Positions 1-5,472 of a stretch of DNA of 5,472 bases are shown in pieces (position 1 is the first letter of the stretch; every line of letters starts with the position of its first letter). The notes under the pieces were generated by a model, which was not told the DNA's origin, searched no databases, and saw nothing but the letters and a program-made list of their open reading frames with translations. Source of the stretch: Deltaproteobacteria bacterium (lineage in GTDB: Bacteria; Desulfobacterota; Desulfomonilia; UBA1062); contig JAGVNP010000097.1 in the NCBI GenBank assembly GCA_020053185.1, positions 1-5,472 of the forward strand, written 5' to 3'. The translations under genes were made by a program, and so were the position numbers.

Positions 1-224
1 ATCAGGTAAGCGTACTTATTCCTGAGAATGCATGGCTTACCTCTTTAAGTGACAATGGATCCTCTGTTGATCTTGACGGGTTCGCAGTTGATAACCCTAC
101 GATAGCCGTATTTATGAGACGGCTCCAGGATTCTTCTTATTTCAGCGACGTAACCCTGTCGTTTACGCAGCAGGAAAAGGAAAATCATAAGTTCGTGATT
201 ACATGTAAGCTAAAAAATCCTTGA
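1..224 (+). CDS. pilN: Type IV pilus assembly protein PilN, C-terminal part (5' end outside window)
   Basis: This is the 3' end of a reading frame entering from the left edge: the first full codon is at 3 and the TGA stop is at 222-224, leaving 73 residues. The visible part matches the periplasmic C-terminal domain of PilN. It has a P-x-x-x-W-L-T-x-L segment (fragment residues 7-14), a V-D-L-D-G-F-A-x-D strand and turn (22-30), then T-I-A-V-F-M-R-R-L-Q-D-S-x-Y-F-S-D-V (33-50), and ends in a F-V-I-T-C strand. In this family PilN binds PilM through a short cytoplasmic N-terminus, crosses the inner membrane once and pairs with PilO in the periplasm. Those N-terminal parts, and presumably pilM, lie upstream of the window. 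The stop codon abuts the pilO ribosome binding site, and the pilO, pilP and pilQ genes downstream support the identification. Confidence 0.93.
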   Translation, partial: QVSVLIPENAWLTSLSDNGSSVDLDGFAVDNPTIAVFMRRLQDSSYFSDVTLSFTQQEKENHKFVITCKLKNP

Positions 225-231
225 GGTGGAG
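225..231 (+). promoter_or_regulatory. Ribosome binding site that sets the pilO start at 238
   Basis: GGTGGAG follows directly after the pilN stop and contains GGAG (228-231), six bases before the ATG at 238. A GTG at 226 in the same frame could extend pilO by four residues. It lies inside this purine-rich element and has no Shine-Dalgarno sequence of its own upstream, where the sequence is A-rich. The ATG at 238 is therefore the better start. Confidence 0.7.
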
Positions 232-237
232 AGTTAT

Positions 238-828
238 ATGAATATGGACATGGATCCTATAGAACTTATACTGCACCAGAAATTATCAGTAAAACTGGTA
301 GCCTTATTTGTGATGATGGGGTTGATTATCGGTTTATACTGGATGTTTTTCTTCAAGGATATAAGGATCGAAATAGGCGCAATGGAGCCTGAGCTGGCGC
401 AACTCAAGGCAGACCTTGCAACAAAGAACGAGATTGTAAAAGAGATGCCACGCTATAAGGCTGAGTTTGAGAGAACAAAAGGAGAACTTGATATAGCGCT
501 AAAGCAGCTGCCTGAAAAAAGCGAGATCCCAGCGCTTCTGCAAAGCATCTCTGATGTCGGGAAAGCCGCCGGCCTTGAGTTTGTTCTGTTCAGGCCGCAA
601 AGTGAAGTTCCTAAGGATTTTTACGCAGAGATCCCTATTGATATTGTAGTTCAGGGGAGGTTTAGGGATATGCTCGCATTTTTCGATCAGGTCTCTAAGA
701 TCCCGCGGATTGTGACCATATCAAATGTGGTTATGGGATCTCCAAAAAGCGAAGGTAGCAGGACGTCTGTCACAACTACTTGTAATGCAACCACATACAA
801 GTTTATCGAAGAGGCTAAGGCAAAATGA
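238..828 (+). CDS. pilO: Type IV pilus inner-membrane alignment protein PilO
   Basis: The product is 196 residues from the ATG at 238; an in-frame GTG at 226 would give 200. It has a short cytoplasmic N-terminus, one transmembrane helix at about residues 18-39 (L-V-A-L-F-V-M-M-G-L-I-I-G-L-Y-W), and a charged coiled-coil stretch at about 42-88. A periplasmic ferredoxin-like domain follows at about 95-192. Family signatures visible are L-P-E-K-S-E-I-P-A-L-L (91-101), G-L-E-F-x-x-F-x-P (112-120), and F-Y-A-E-I-P-I-D-I-V-V-Q-G-R-F (128-142), leading into F-F-D-Q-V-S-K-I-P-R-I-V (148-159). In known systems PilO heterodimerises with PilN and connects through PilP to the PilQ secretin, aligning the motor with the outer-membrane pore. 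Length and topology are normal for the family. The TGA stop overlaps the pilP start as ATGA, indicating translational coupling. Nothing looks truncated. Confidence 0.95.
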   Translation: MNMDMDPIELILHQKLSVKLVALFVMMGLIIGLYWMFFFKDIRIEIGAMEPELAQLKADLATKNEIVKEMPRYKAEFERTKGELDIALKQLPEKSEIPALLQSISDVGKAAGLEFVLFRPQSEVPKDFYAEIPIDIVVQGRFRDMLAFFDQVSKIPRIVTISNVVMGSPKSEGSRTSVTTTCNATTYKFIEEAKAK

Positions 829-1337
829 AAAGACTTATATATTTTTTCCTTATCGGATGTATTACGTTGGGATTCGGCGGATGCTCCGGGAAAAATGAGC
901 AGCCAGCTCCTGTAGCCTCACCTCAGGTGGAAACGAAACAGAAAGTAGAGCCAATCAAACCTGTTTCCACAGAAGAGGTGGCTCAGGTACAGGAGTATGA
1001 GATTAAAGGCACGCGCGATCCATTTCAGCCATTTGAAAAGAAAGCTAAACTCAAGATTACCAAGAATCAGACAGCGTCTAGCCTTGAAAATTTTTCTCTA
1101 TCACAGGTAAGGCTCGTGGGAATAATATGGGGAAAGGACAAGAGGGCTCTGGTGCAGGATTCATCCGGGATGGGATATGTTATAAAAGAGGGTATGCGTC
1201 TCGGGGAAGATCTCGGTGTGGTTGTTCGTATATCTCCTGATAGTGTAACCATACGCCAGAAATTCACGGATTATAAGGGACGTGTAAGTAACAGAGATGT
1301 AGTGTTATCATTGAAAAAAGAAGAAGGAGAGGATTAG
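825..1337 (+). CDS. pilP: Type IV pilus lipoprotein PilP
   Basis: The product is 170 residues. The N-terminus has a basic start (K2, R3), a hydrophobic core and a lipobox-like F-G-G-C ending at Cys20. The -3 position is Phe rather than the usual Leu, so the lipobox is slightly atypical. Ser21 at +2 carries no inner-membrane retention signal by the E. coli rule. A flexible Pro/Gln/Glu/Lys-rich linker follows (about 22-60), then the PilP hallmark G-T-R-D-P-F-Q-P-F at 62-70. The C-terminal beta-sandwich domain runs from about 92 to 163, with V-R-L-V-G-I-I-W-G and Y-V-I-K-E-G-M-R-L-G. In the family the linker binds the PilN-PilO dimer and the C-terminal domain contacts the N0 domain of PilQ. The ATG overlaps the pilO stop, with AAGG four bases upstream as a modest Shine-Dalgarno. 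The gene ends one base before pilQ. Confidence 0.95.
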   Translation: MKRLIYFFLIGCITLGFGGCSGKNEQPAPVASPQVETKQKVEPIKPVSTEEVAQVQEYEIKGTRDPFQPFEKKAKLKITKNQTASSLENFSLSQVRLVGIIWGKDKRALVQDSSGMGYVIKEGMRLGEDLGVVVRISPDSVTIRQKFTDYKGRVSNRDVVLSLKKEEGED

Positions 1338-1338
1338 C

Positions 1339-3135
1339 ATGAAACAGAAGATATTATTTATACTGTGTTTAGGGCTGATGATCCTTCCCATGTATTTATA
1401 TGGGGTGACTATAAAAAGTGTTGATTTTATCAGCGTTGAAGAAAGATCCAGATTGAAGGTCGGTCTGGATTCAAAGGCAGACTATGATGTAACAAGAAAG
1501 GATGATAAAGTTGTCCTTACCGTAAAGGATGCCAAAATACCGGATAATCTGGCACGGCCGTATATTACAAAGGAATTTGTATCAGCGATTGAAGAGATCA
1601 TCCCTGTCCAAAGCGGAAAAGATGTGGTTTTTAATATCAAAATGAAACAGACAGTTCCCTATCTGGTGAGTCAGAATCAGGGGATTATTTTCATGGATTT
1701 CGATGTACCGGCGGAATTGAAGGAGGCTGCGGAAAAGGCAGCTCAGCAGCCTGAGCATGTAGTGGTAATAAAAGAGGTGGAAAAACCGAAGACAACAGAA
1801 AAAATAAAGGATGATAACACAGAGATATCAATCTCAGAATCAGGCAATACTAAAAAATATACAGGCAAGCGTATATCCATTGATTTTCAGAATGCAGATA
1901 TTCACAATGCTTTGAGAGTGATCGCAGATGTAAGCGGTCTCAATATGGTCACTTCAGATGATGTGAAAGGCACTGTAACCATAAAATTGAAGGATGTGCC
2001 GTGGGATCAGGCTTTTGATGTGATCCTGGAGAGCAAGGATCTGGATAAGATGCAGATGGGAAACATTGTACGTATTGCCCCTGCAAATAAAATAAAAGAG
2101 GCACAAGAGCGTCAGCTCGCATCAATGAAGGTCGGGGAGCAGCTAGAGCCCCTGATTACATCCGTTATGACAGTGAACTTTGCCAACGCTTCTGAAATTG
2201 CAAAGATTATTAAAGGAAAAGAAGTGGGTATTGTCTCCGAGAGAGGCAGCATTACGGCAGAGGATCGCACAAATGTTCTGATCGTAAAAGATATAAAGAA
2301 CAATGTAGAAGCGGTCCGGGATATGATAAGGGCCCTGGATAAGGCCACTCCCCAGGTATTGATAGAAGCAAGAATAGTTCAGGCTGACGATGATTGGGTA
2401 AAGTCATTGGGCGTGCAGTGGGGCGGATCTGCGCAATACGAGAAGAAAAGAAGCTACTATGGCCTATCAGGTCTTCCCACCACTTCAACTCCGAGCAGTA
2501 TTATTAGCAGCCCGACAAGCTTTACTTCTGGAATGCTTACTCCTGAAATGGTTGCAAATTATGCTCAGGGATCTCCATCAGGCATGGGTTTGACCTATGG
2601 CAGGCTTGGAGAGACACTGGCCCAACTTGACTTTAGAATTGATATAGGCGAGACCACAGGCGACACCAATGTGATTGCCAAACCAAGGGTAATAACCATG
2701 GACAATAAAAAGGCAACCATAAGGCAGGGTGAAAAATATCCGTATCTTGTGAGAAACCAGGAAGGAGAGCTGTCCACCGAACTGAAAGATATAGAACTTG
2801 TTCTTGAGGTAACACCGAGAGTGGCATCGGACGGCAGCGTCAATATGGAGATTTCAGTAAAAAGGAATGCCATAGGTTCTTATGAAAACTATCTTGGTGA
2901 CCCCAGTATCGCTTCCCGTGAAGTACAGACAGAAGTGCTTGTAAGGGATGGTGAGACAACTGTAATCGGCGGGATTATAGAAGAAGAGATAAAGAAGAAT
3001 GTAAGCAGGATGCCTAAATTAGGGCAAATTCCTGTGTTAGGAATGCTTTTTAGAGGTAAAACTGACGAAAACCACAAGAAAGAGCTCCTGATATTCATAA
3101 CACCGAAGGTGATTAAGCCGGCATCTGTCGAATAG
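1339..3135 (+). CDS. pilQ: Type IV pilus outer-membrane secretin PilQ
   Basis: The product is 598 residues and forms the multimeric outer-membrane channel through which the pilus passes. A hydrophobic signal peptide covers about residues 1-22. A single AMIN domain, expected to bind peptidoglycan, lies at about 23-124 (V-T-I-K-S-V-D-F to M-D-F-D-V-P). A charged linker (125-176) leads to an N0/STN domain at about 177-248, which contains I-D-F-Q-N-A-D-I-H-N-A-L-R-V-I-A. An N1/KH-like secretin domain spans about 275-335. The secretin core is at about 338-593 and begins P-Q-V-L-I-E-A-R-I-V. It includes N-V-I-A-K-P-R-V-I-T-M-D-N (444-456), G-E-T-T-V-I-G-G-I (538-546), the signature L-G-Q-I-P-V-L-G-M-L-F-R (561-572) and E-L-L-I-F-I-T-P-K-V-I (582-592). 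A Ser/Thr/Pro/Gly-rich insertion lies at about 363-424. The protein ends six residues after the core, so there is no extra C-terminal S-domain for a pilotin. It is compact beside PilQs with several AMIN repeats. AAGGAGAGG (1324-1332) is a strong ribosome binding site inside the end of pilP. Confidence 0.96.
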   Translation: MKQKILFILCLGLMILPMYLYGVTIKSVDFISVEERSRLKVGLDSKADYDVTRKDDKVVLTVKDAKIPDNLARPYITKEFVSAIEEIIPVQSGKDVVFNIKMKQTVPYLVSQNQGIIFMDFDVPAELKEAAEKAAQQPEHVVVIKEVEKPKTTEKIKDDNTEISISESGNTKKYTGKRISIDFQNADIHNALRVIADVSGLNMVTSDDVKGTVTIKLKDVPWDQAFDVILESKDLDKMQMGNIVRIAPANKIKEAQERQLASMKVGEQLEPLITSVMTVNFANASEIAKIIKGKEVGIVSERGSITAEDRTNVLIVKDIKNNVEAVRDMIRALDKATPQVLIEARIVQADDDWVKSLGVQWGGSAQYEKKRSYYGLSGLPTTSTPSSIISSPTSFTSGMLTPEMVANYAQGSPSGMGLTYGRLGETLAQLDFRIDIGETTGDTNVIAKPRVITMDNKKATIRQGEKYPYLVRNQEGELSTELKDIELVLEVTPRVASDGSVNMEISVKRNAIGSYENYLGDPSIASREVQTEVLVRDGETTVIGGIIEEEIKKNVSRMPKLGQIPVLGMLFRGKTDENHKKELLIFITPKVIKPASVE

Positions 3136-3136
3136 C

Positions 3137-4312
3137 TTGATTCTTCGCTCCATACTGCATGTTGACATGGATGCATTCTATGCATCCGTGGAACAGCTTC
3201 TTGATCCTAGTCTCAGAGAAAAGCCTGTTGCTGTAGGGGGTGTGGGCCCCCATGCAGTGGTGAGTGCAGCTTCCTATGAGGCACGGGCTTTCGGTATCCA
3301 TTCTGCCATGCCAATGAAACAGGCAATAAGATTGTGTACTGATCTCATAGTGCTTCCTGTGCGCATGGACGTGTATGAAGATTTTTCCGATAGGATCATG
3401 GCAATATTACTGAGATATACCCCTGAGGTAGAGCCCATGTCCCTGGATGAGGCATTTATGGATGTCACAGGATCATCGCTGACACATGGGTCTATGATAG
3501 ATATTGCCCGAAGAATAAAGGGCGAGATCAATGTAGAATTAGGTCTCAGCGCAAGTATAGGCGGTGGTCCAAATAAGTTTATTGCGAAAGTAGCATCAGG
3601 CCTAAAAAAGCCGGACGGCCTGGTGATAGTATCCCATGATGATGTTAAAAAATTTCTTGATCCTCTTCCTGTAGAAATCATCCCTGGCGTAGGGAAAAAG
3701 ACAGCCACTCAGTTGCATTGCCTTGGTATTTATAAAATAGAACAAATCAGATCAGCTGACAAAAAGATATTAGAAAAGAATCTGGGCTCATATGGAGAGG
3801 TATTAAAGGATCTTTCGTATGGGATTGACATGGCAAAAGTTGAGCCAGTCCGGCATAGAAAATCAATAGGGCATGAGGTGACGCTTGATGATCCGATCCA
3901 TAAGATGCAGGCGATCATCCCTATCTTTACTGAACTGTGCGTAGAAGTGGGGACTTCCTTACGGTCGCTGTCTCTTTTTGCGAGATGCGTGCAAGTAAAG
4001 TTCAGATACAAAGATTACAGCCTTTATACGAGACAATGCATGGTACCTGCTGCAATTAATACTGACCAGGAGATTTTTTCTTTGGGCCATAATCTTATAA
4101 AGGAGCATGTAAATTTTGCAAAAGGAGTAAGGCTTATCGGTGTTACCTGCTCTCATCTTAGTTCTTTTGCGCAAAGGGGATTGTATGCAGATGATCAGAA
4201 AAAAGAGAGACTCTATGCCAGTATTGATAAAATAAGATCACGTTATGGTATACACGGTGTAGTGCCAGGTACTATGGGGGCTGGGGGGAACCGTAGAAAA
4301 ATAAAAAGTTAA
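3137..4312 (+). CDS. dinB: DNA polymerase IV (Y-family translesion polymerase DinB)
   Basis: The product is 391 residues. Catalytic metal ligands are visible as Asp10 in H-V-D-M-D-A-F-Y-A-S-V-E and Asp104/Glu105 in S-L-D-E-A-F-M-D-V. Tyr15 sits at the steric-gate position that excludes ribonucleotides. Also present are Y-E-A-R-A-F-G-I-H-S-A-M-P (47-59, fingers), S-A-S-I-G-G-G-P-N-K-F-I-A-K-V-A-S (138-154, palm), the thumb helix-hairpin-helix P-G-V-G-K-K-T-A (183-190), and a little-finger domain at about 238-342. The TTG at 3137 is chosen because the frame opens only at 3113 and the first in-frame ATG, at 3167, would remove Asp10. The TTG lies one base after the pilQ stop with no clear Shine-Dalgarno at normal spacing, so coupled translation is likely. 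A degenerate clamp motif Q-R-G-L-Y lies at 346-350. The tail is Gly/Arg/Lys-rich. No E. coli-type or Bacillus-type LexA box was seen upstream. The family performs error-prone bypass of DNA lesions. Confidence 0.95.
   Translation: MILRSILHVDMDAFYASVEQLLDPSLREKPVAVGGVGPHAVVSAASYEARAFGIHSAMPMKQAIRLCTDLIVLPVRMDVYEDFSDRIMAILLRYTPEVEPMSLDEAFMDVTGSSLTHGSMIDIARRIKGEINVELGLSASIGGGPNKFIAKVASGLKKPDGLVIVSHDDVKKFLDPLPVEIIPGVGKKTATQLHCLGIYKIEQIRSADKKILEKNLGSYGEVLKDLSYGIDMAKVEPVRHRKSIGHEVTLDDPIHKMQAIIPIFTELCVEVGTSLRSLSLFARCVQVKFRYKDYSLYTRQCMVPAAINTDQEIFSLGHNLIKEHVNFAKGVRLIGVTCSHLSSFAQRGLYADDQKKERLYASIDKIRSRYGIHGVVPGTMGAGGNRRKIKS
3166..3190 (+). other. Perfect-core inverted repeat (RNA hairpin) in the 5' coding region of dinB
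   Basis: GGATGCAT (3169-3176) is followed by a three-base TCT spacer and its exact reverse complement ATGCATCC (3180-3187). In RNA the stem extends outward through a G-U pair (3168/3188), A-U (3167/3189) and C-G (3166/3190), giving 11 pairs with a UCU loop. It starts 29 bases after the first base of the TTG start. It encodes the conserved M-D-A-F-Y-A-S-V block, so part of the symmetry may simply come from codon choice in that motif. Confidence 0.6.
3236..3251 (+). other. G5/C5 hairpin in the early coding region of dinB
   Basis: GGGGG (3236-3240) can pair with CCCCC (3247-3251) across a six-base loop. CTG (3231-3233) and CAG (3255-3257) can add an outer stem after a small internal loop. It encodes V-G-G-V-G-P-H, a Gly-rich strand and turn, and lies about 100 bases into dinB. 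A functional role is unproven. Confidence 0.4.
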
Positions 4313-4355
4313 TCGTGAAAAGTAAATAGAGTCTTTAAAATAGCGATTGTTGCCC

Positions 4356-4371
4356 CTATATAGTAATATAG
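4356..4371. repeat. AT-rich palindrome upstream of the TPR-ftsH promoter
   Basis: CTATAT (4356-4361) and ATATAG (4366-4371) form a perfect six-base inverted repeat around AGTA. It lies 10 bases before the -35 box. Its internal ATATAGTA (4358-4365) is also the reverse complement of TACTATAT at 4402-4409 in the -10 region, giving a second, spaced dyad. This could be an operator, but AT-rich intergenic DNA produces such symmetry by chance fairly often. Confidence 0.35.
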
Positions 4372-4380
4372 AATCCTCAA

Positions 4381-4410
4381 TTGACAGATATTATATATCC
4401 CTACTATATG
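4381..4410 (+). promoter_or_regulatory. Probable sigma70-type promoter for the TPR protein and ftsH
   Basis: TTGACA at 4381-4386 is a perfect consensus -35 box. TATATG at 4405-4410 (4 of 6 matches to TATAAT, 18-base spacer) is the best-spaced -10; TACTAT at 4402-4407 is an alternative with a short 15-base spacer. The spacer contains GATAT (4387-4391) and ATATC (4395-4399) around TAT, a small dyad. Transcription would begin near 4416-4418, leaving a leader of about 20 bases that contains the strong ribosome binding site. This is the only sizeable gap between genes in the window. Confidence 0.6.
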
Positions 4411-4425
4411 TAGATAAATTATTGC

Positions 4426-4432
4426 AGGAGGG
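4426..4432 (+). promoter_or_regulatory. Strong ribosome binding site that favours GTG at 4438
   Basis: AGGAGGG is a near-perfect Shine-Dalgarno sequence. It ends two bases before an in-frame TTG at 4435 and five bases before GTG at 4438. The spacing favours GTG, one codon shorter than the longest open frame. Confidence 0.75.
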
Positions 4433-4437
4433 TATTG

Positions 4438-5076
4438 GTGGAAAAGGAAACAAGGAAAGATTTGGTAAAAGGGCCTGACGAGTTCGTATCGGGTGTTGGC
4501 AAGACCGTTCAGTTTGTAAAGGGTCATAAAAAGGCTGTTTTACTGGCAAGCCTTGGAATATTAATCATAGTCATCGGAGTCTCCGGTTTTTCCTATTGGA
4601 GGGTTAGCAGGGAAGAAACAGCGATGATACAGTATTTCAATGCATCAGGTGATGTAAAAGCTATTGAAAAACTTGCAACGAGCTACTCTGATACAAAGGC
4701 AGGCAAGTTTGCTCTTTTACGCCTGACCGAAGAGGCATATTCGAAGAATGAGTATGAAAAGGCAATAAAATATGCAGAAGAGTTTATAACTGCATGGCAG
4801 AGCAAAGATATATTCTACTGGGAAACAATGATGACGCTCACAAGAGCGCATATGGATAATGGCAATCTTGAAGGATCATTGCCATTGCTGGAAGAATGTA
4901 TATCATCTGCCCCTGAAGGCATAAAGAATGAGGCGCTGTTCTATAAAGGGGTTATCCTGAAAGAAAGCGGTAAGACGAAAGAAGCTCTGGAAGCATTTAA
5001 TAAAGTTTCCGGCACATACGAATACTTGGCAAGAGTCTATATAGGTGATATTGCTCTGGCAAGCGAGGGAAAGTAA
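4438..5076 (+). CDS. Single-pass membrane protein with periplasmic TPR domain, YfgM-like
   Basis: The product is 212 residues from the GTG at 4438. A charged N-terminal region of about 32 residues, presumably cytoplasmic, precedes one transmembrane helix at about 33-54 (A-V-L-L-A-S-L-G-I-L-I-I-V-I-G-V-S-G-F). The rest is helical with TPR-like repeats: Y-S-K-N-E-Y-E-K-A-I-K-Y-A-E-E-F (101-116), M-D-N-G-N-L-E-G-S-L-P-L-L-E-E (139-153), and the clearest one, A-L-F-Y-K-G-V-I-L-K-E-S-G-K-T-K-E-A-L-E-A-F-N-K-V (166-190). This architecture resembles the YfgM/TPR_21 family. In E. coli YfgM associates with the SecYEG translocon and PpiD and is thought to assist periplasmic protein maturation. Orthology here is inferred from layout only; another TPR anchor or scaffold protein is possible. 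It starts a new unit behind the probable promoter at 4381 and ends four bases before ftsH, so the two are very likely co-transcribed. Confidence 0.75.
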   Translation: MEKETRKDLVKGPDEFVSGVGKTVQFVKGHKKAVLLASLGILIIVIGVSGFSYWRVSREETAMIQYFNASGDVKAIEKLATSYSDTKAGKFALLRLTEEAYSKNEYEKAIKYAEEFITAWQSKDIFYWETMMTLTRAHMDNGNLEGSLPLLEECISSAPEGIKNEALFYKGVILKESGKTKEALEAFNKVSGTYEYLARVYIGDIALASEGK

Positions 5077-5080
5077 GAAG

Positions 5081-5472
5081 ATGGGTGATAAAAAGGGGTT
5101 AAAAGGCGATAGTTTTCTTAAAGGTGCTGCGCTCTGGGTAGTGATAGCGCTTATCATGGTGATGCTGTTTCACCTTTTCAATCAGCCTGCAACCGAGATA
5201 AAGAAATTTGCTTTCAGCGAGTTTGTAAAGGTCCTGGACCAGAATCAGGTGTCCGAGGTAACCATTCAGGGGCATAAGATAAAAGGCATCATGAAGGATG
5301 GGAAACCGTTTCAGACTTTTGCCCCGGATGATCCAAAGCTTGTCGAGAGACTTATGTCAAAAGATGTCACAATCAATGCCAAATCTGCAGAAGATTCCCC
5401 ATGGTACATGTCGGTGCTTATTTCCTGGATACCCATGCTTCTTCTTGTTGGTATATGGATATTTTTCATGCG
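5081..5472 (+). CDS. ftsH: ATP-dependent zinc metalloprotease FtsH, N-terminal part (3' end outside window)
   Basis: The first 130 codons, plus two bases of the next, are present. A short basic cytoplasmic N-terminus is followed by transmembrane helix 1 at about 15-33 (A-A-L-W-V-V-I-A-L-I-M-V-M-L-F). The small periplasmic FtsH_ext domain runs from about 38 to 105, including F-S-E-F-V-K-V-L-D-Q-N-Q-V-S-E-V-T-I-Q-G. Transmembrane helix 2 is at about 111-129 and carries the very characteristic S-W-I-P-M-L-L-L-V-G-I-W-I-F-F-M. The AAA+ ATPase and the HEXXH zinc protease domains lie beyond the right edge, so catalytic residues cannot be checked. FtsH is a hexameric inner-membrane protease that degrades misassembled membrane proteins and selected regulators. 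The ATG at 5081 lies four bases after the TPR gene stop. GAGGGA (5065-5070), inside the end of that gene, is the likely Shine-Dalgarno, which suggests coupled translation. Confidence 0.95.
   Translation, partial: MGDKKGLKGDSFLKGAALWVVIALIMVMLFHLFNQPATEIKKFAFSEFVKVLDQNQVSEVTIQGHKIKGIMKDGKPFQTFAPDDPKLVERLMSKDVTINAKSAEDSPWYMSVLISWIPMLLLVGIWIFFM

Noticed and set aside
226..237. GTG at 226 as the pilO start
   Set aside because: The codon sits within the Shine-Dalgarno element itself and has none upstream, whereas ATG at 238 is six bases after GGAG.
3130..3143. GAAT-N6-ATTC dyad at the pilQ-dinB junction as a possible LexA-type operator
   Set aside because: It matches neither the E. coli CTGT-N8-ACAG nor the Bacillus GAAC-N4-GTTC box, is only four bases per arm, and overlaps the coding end of pilQ without a visible promoter.
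2112..3301. Several minus-strand open frames of 62-98 residues across pilQ and the dinB start
   Set aside because: All are antisense to intact, domain-rich genes, overlap one another and show no family motif.
3274..3708. 144-residue open frame on the minus strand inside dinB
   Set aside because: It lies wholly antisense to a well-supported polymerase gene, has no recognisable domain, and its composition is what the reverse complement of the coding strand would give.
4273..4290. G-rich run near the dinB 3' end as a G-quadruplex
   Set aside because: Only two long G runs are present (five and six G), not four separate tracts, and they encode the Gly-rich C-terminal tail.
4313..4380. Intrinsic terminator after dinB
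   Set aside because: No GC-rich stem followed by a T run was found. The palindrome at 4356-4371 is purely AT-rich and lacks a U tract.
4309..4527. 72-residue minus-strand frame across the dinB-TPR gap
   Set aside because: It covers the plus-strand promoter and the start of the TPR gene, and no protein motif is visible. The gap is better explained as regulatory DNA.

Overview
The window is a tightly packed stretch from a didermic (Gram-negative type) bacterium, with every gene on the plus strand. It carries the distal part of a type IV pilus assembly operon (pilN-pilO-pilP-pilQ), then a Y-family DNA polymerase (dinB), a membrane-anchored TPR protein, and the start of the membrane protease gene ftsH. 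An outer-membrane secretin and a lipoprotein PilP show that an outer membrane is present. The moderate, slightly AT-leaning composition, the single-AMIN PilQ and the gene order would fit a Desulfobacterota or Nitrospirota lineage. That placement is an inference from general impression and is not established by the sequence.

Positions 1-3135 are the pilus block. The window opens inside the C-terminal domain of PilN. PilO, lipoprotein PilP and secretin PilQ follow with gaps or overlaps of a few bases: an ATGA overlap between pilO and pilP, and a TAG-C-ATG junction between pilP and pilQ. Together, PilN, PilO and PilP form the inner-membrane/periplasmic alignment subcomplex that links the cytoplasmic motor to the PilQ outer-membrane pore.

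Positions 3137-4312 hold dinB (DNA polymerase IV). It starts with TTG one base after the pilQ stop, without a clear ribosome binding site, so it looks co-transcribed and translationally coupled to pilQ. Its first 120 bases contain two strong potential hairpins.

Positions 4313-4437 are the only real intergenic gap. It contains a good sigma70-like -35 box with a plausible -10, several AT-rich dyads and a strong Shine-Dalgarno sequence. This is probably the start of a second transcription unit: a YfgM-like single-pass TPR protein (4438-5076) followed four bases later by ftsH, which runs off the window. No terminator hairpin was recognised after dinB.

No mobile element, CRISPR, tRNA or rRNA was found. 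All main genes are recognisable members of known families. The points worth a second look are the placement and translation control of dinB, its degenerate clamp-binding motif, the dyad-rich promoter, and the pairing of a YfgM-like protein with ftsH.
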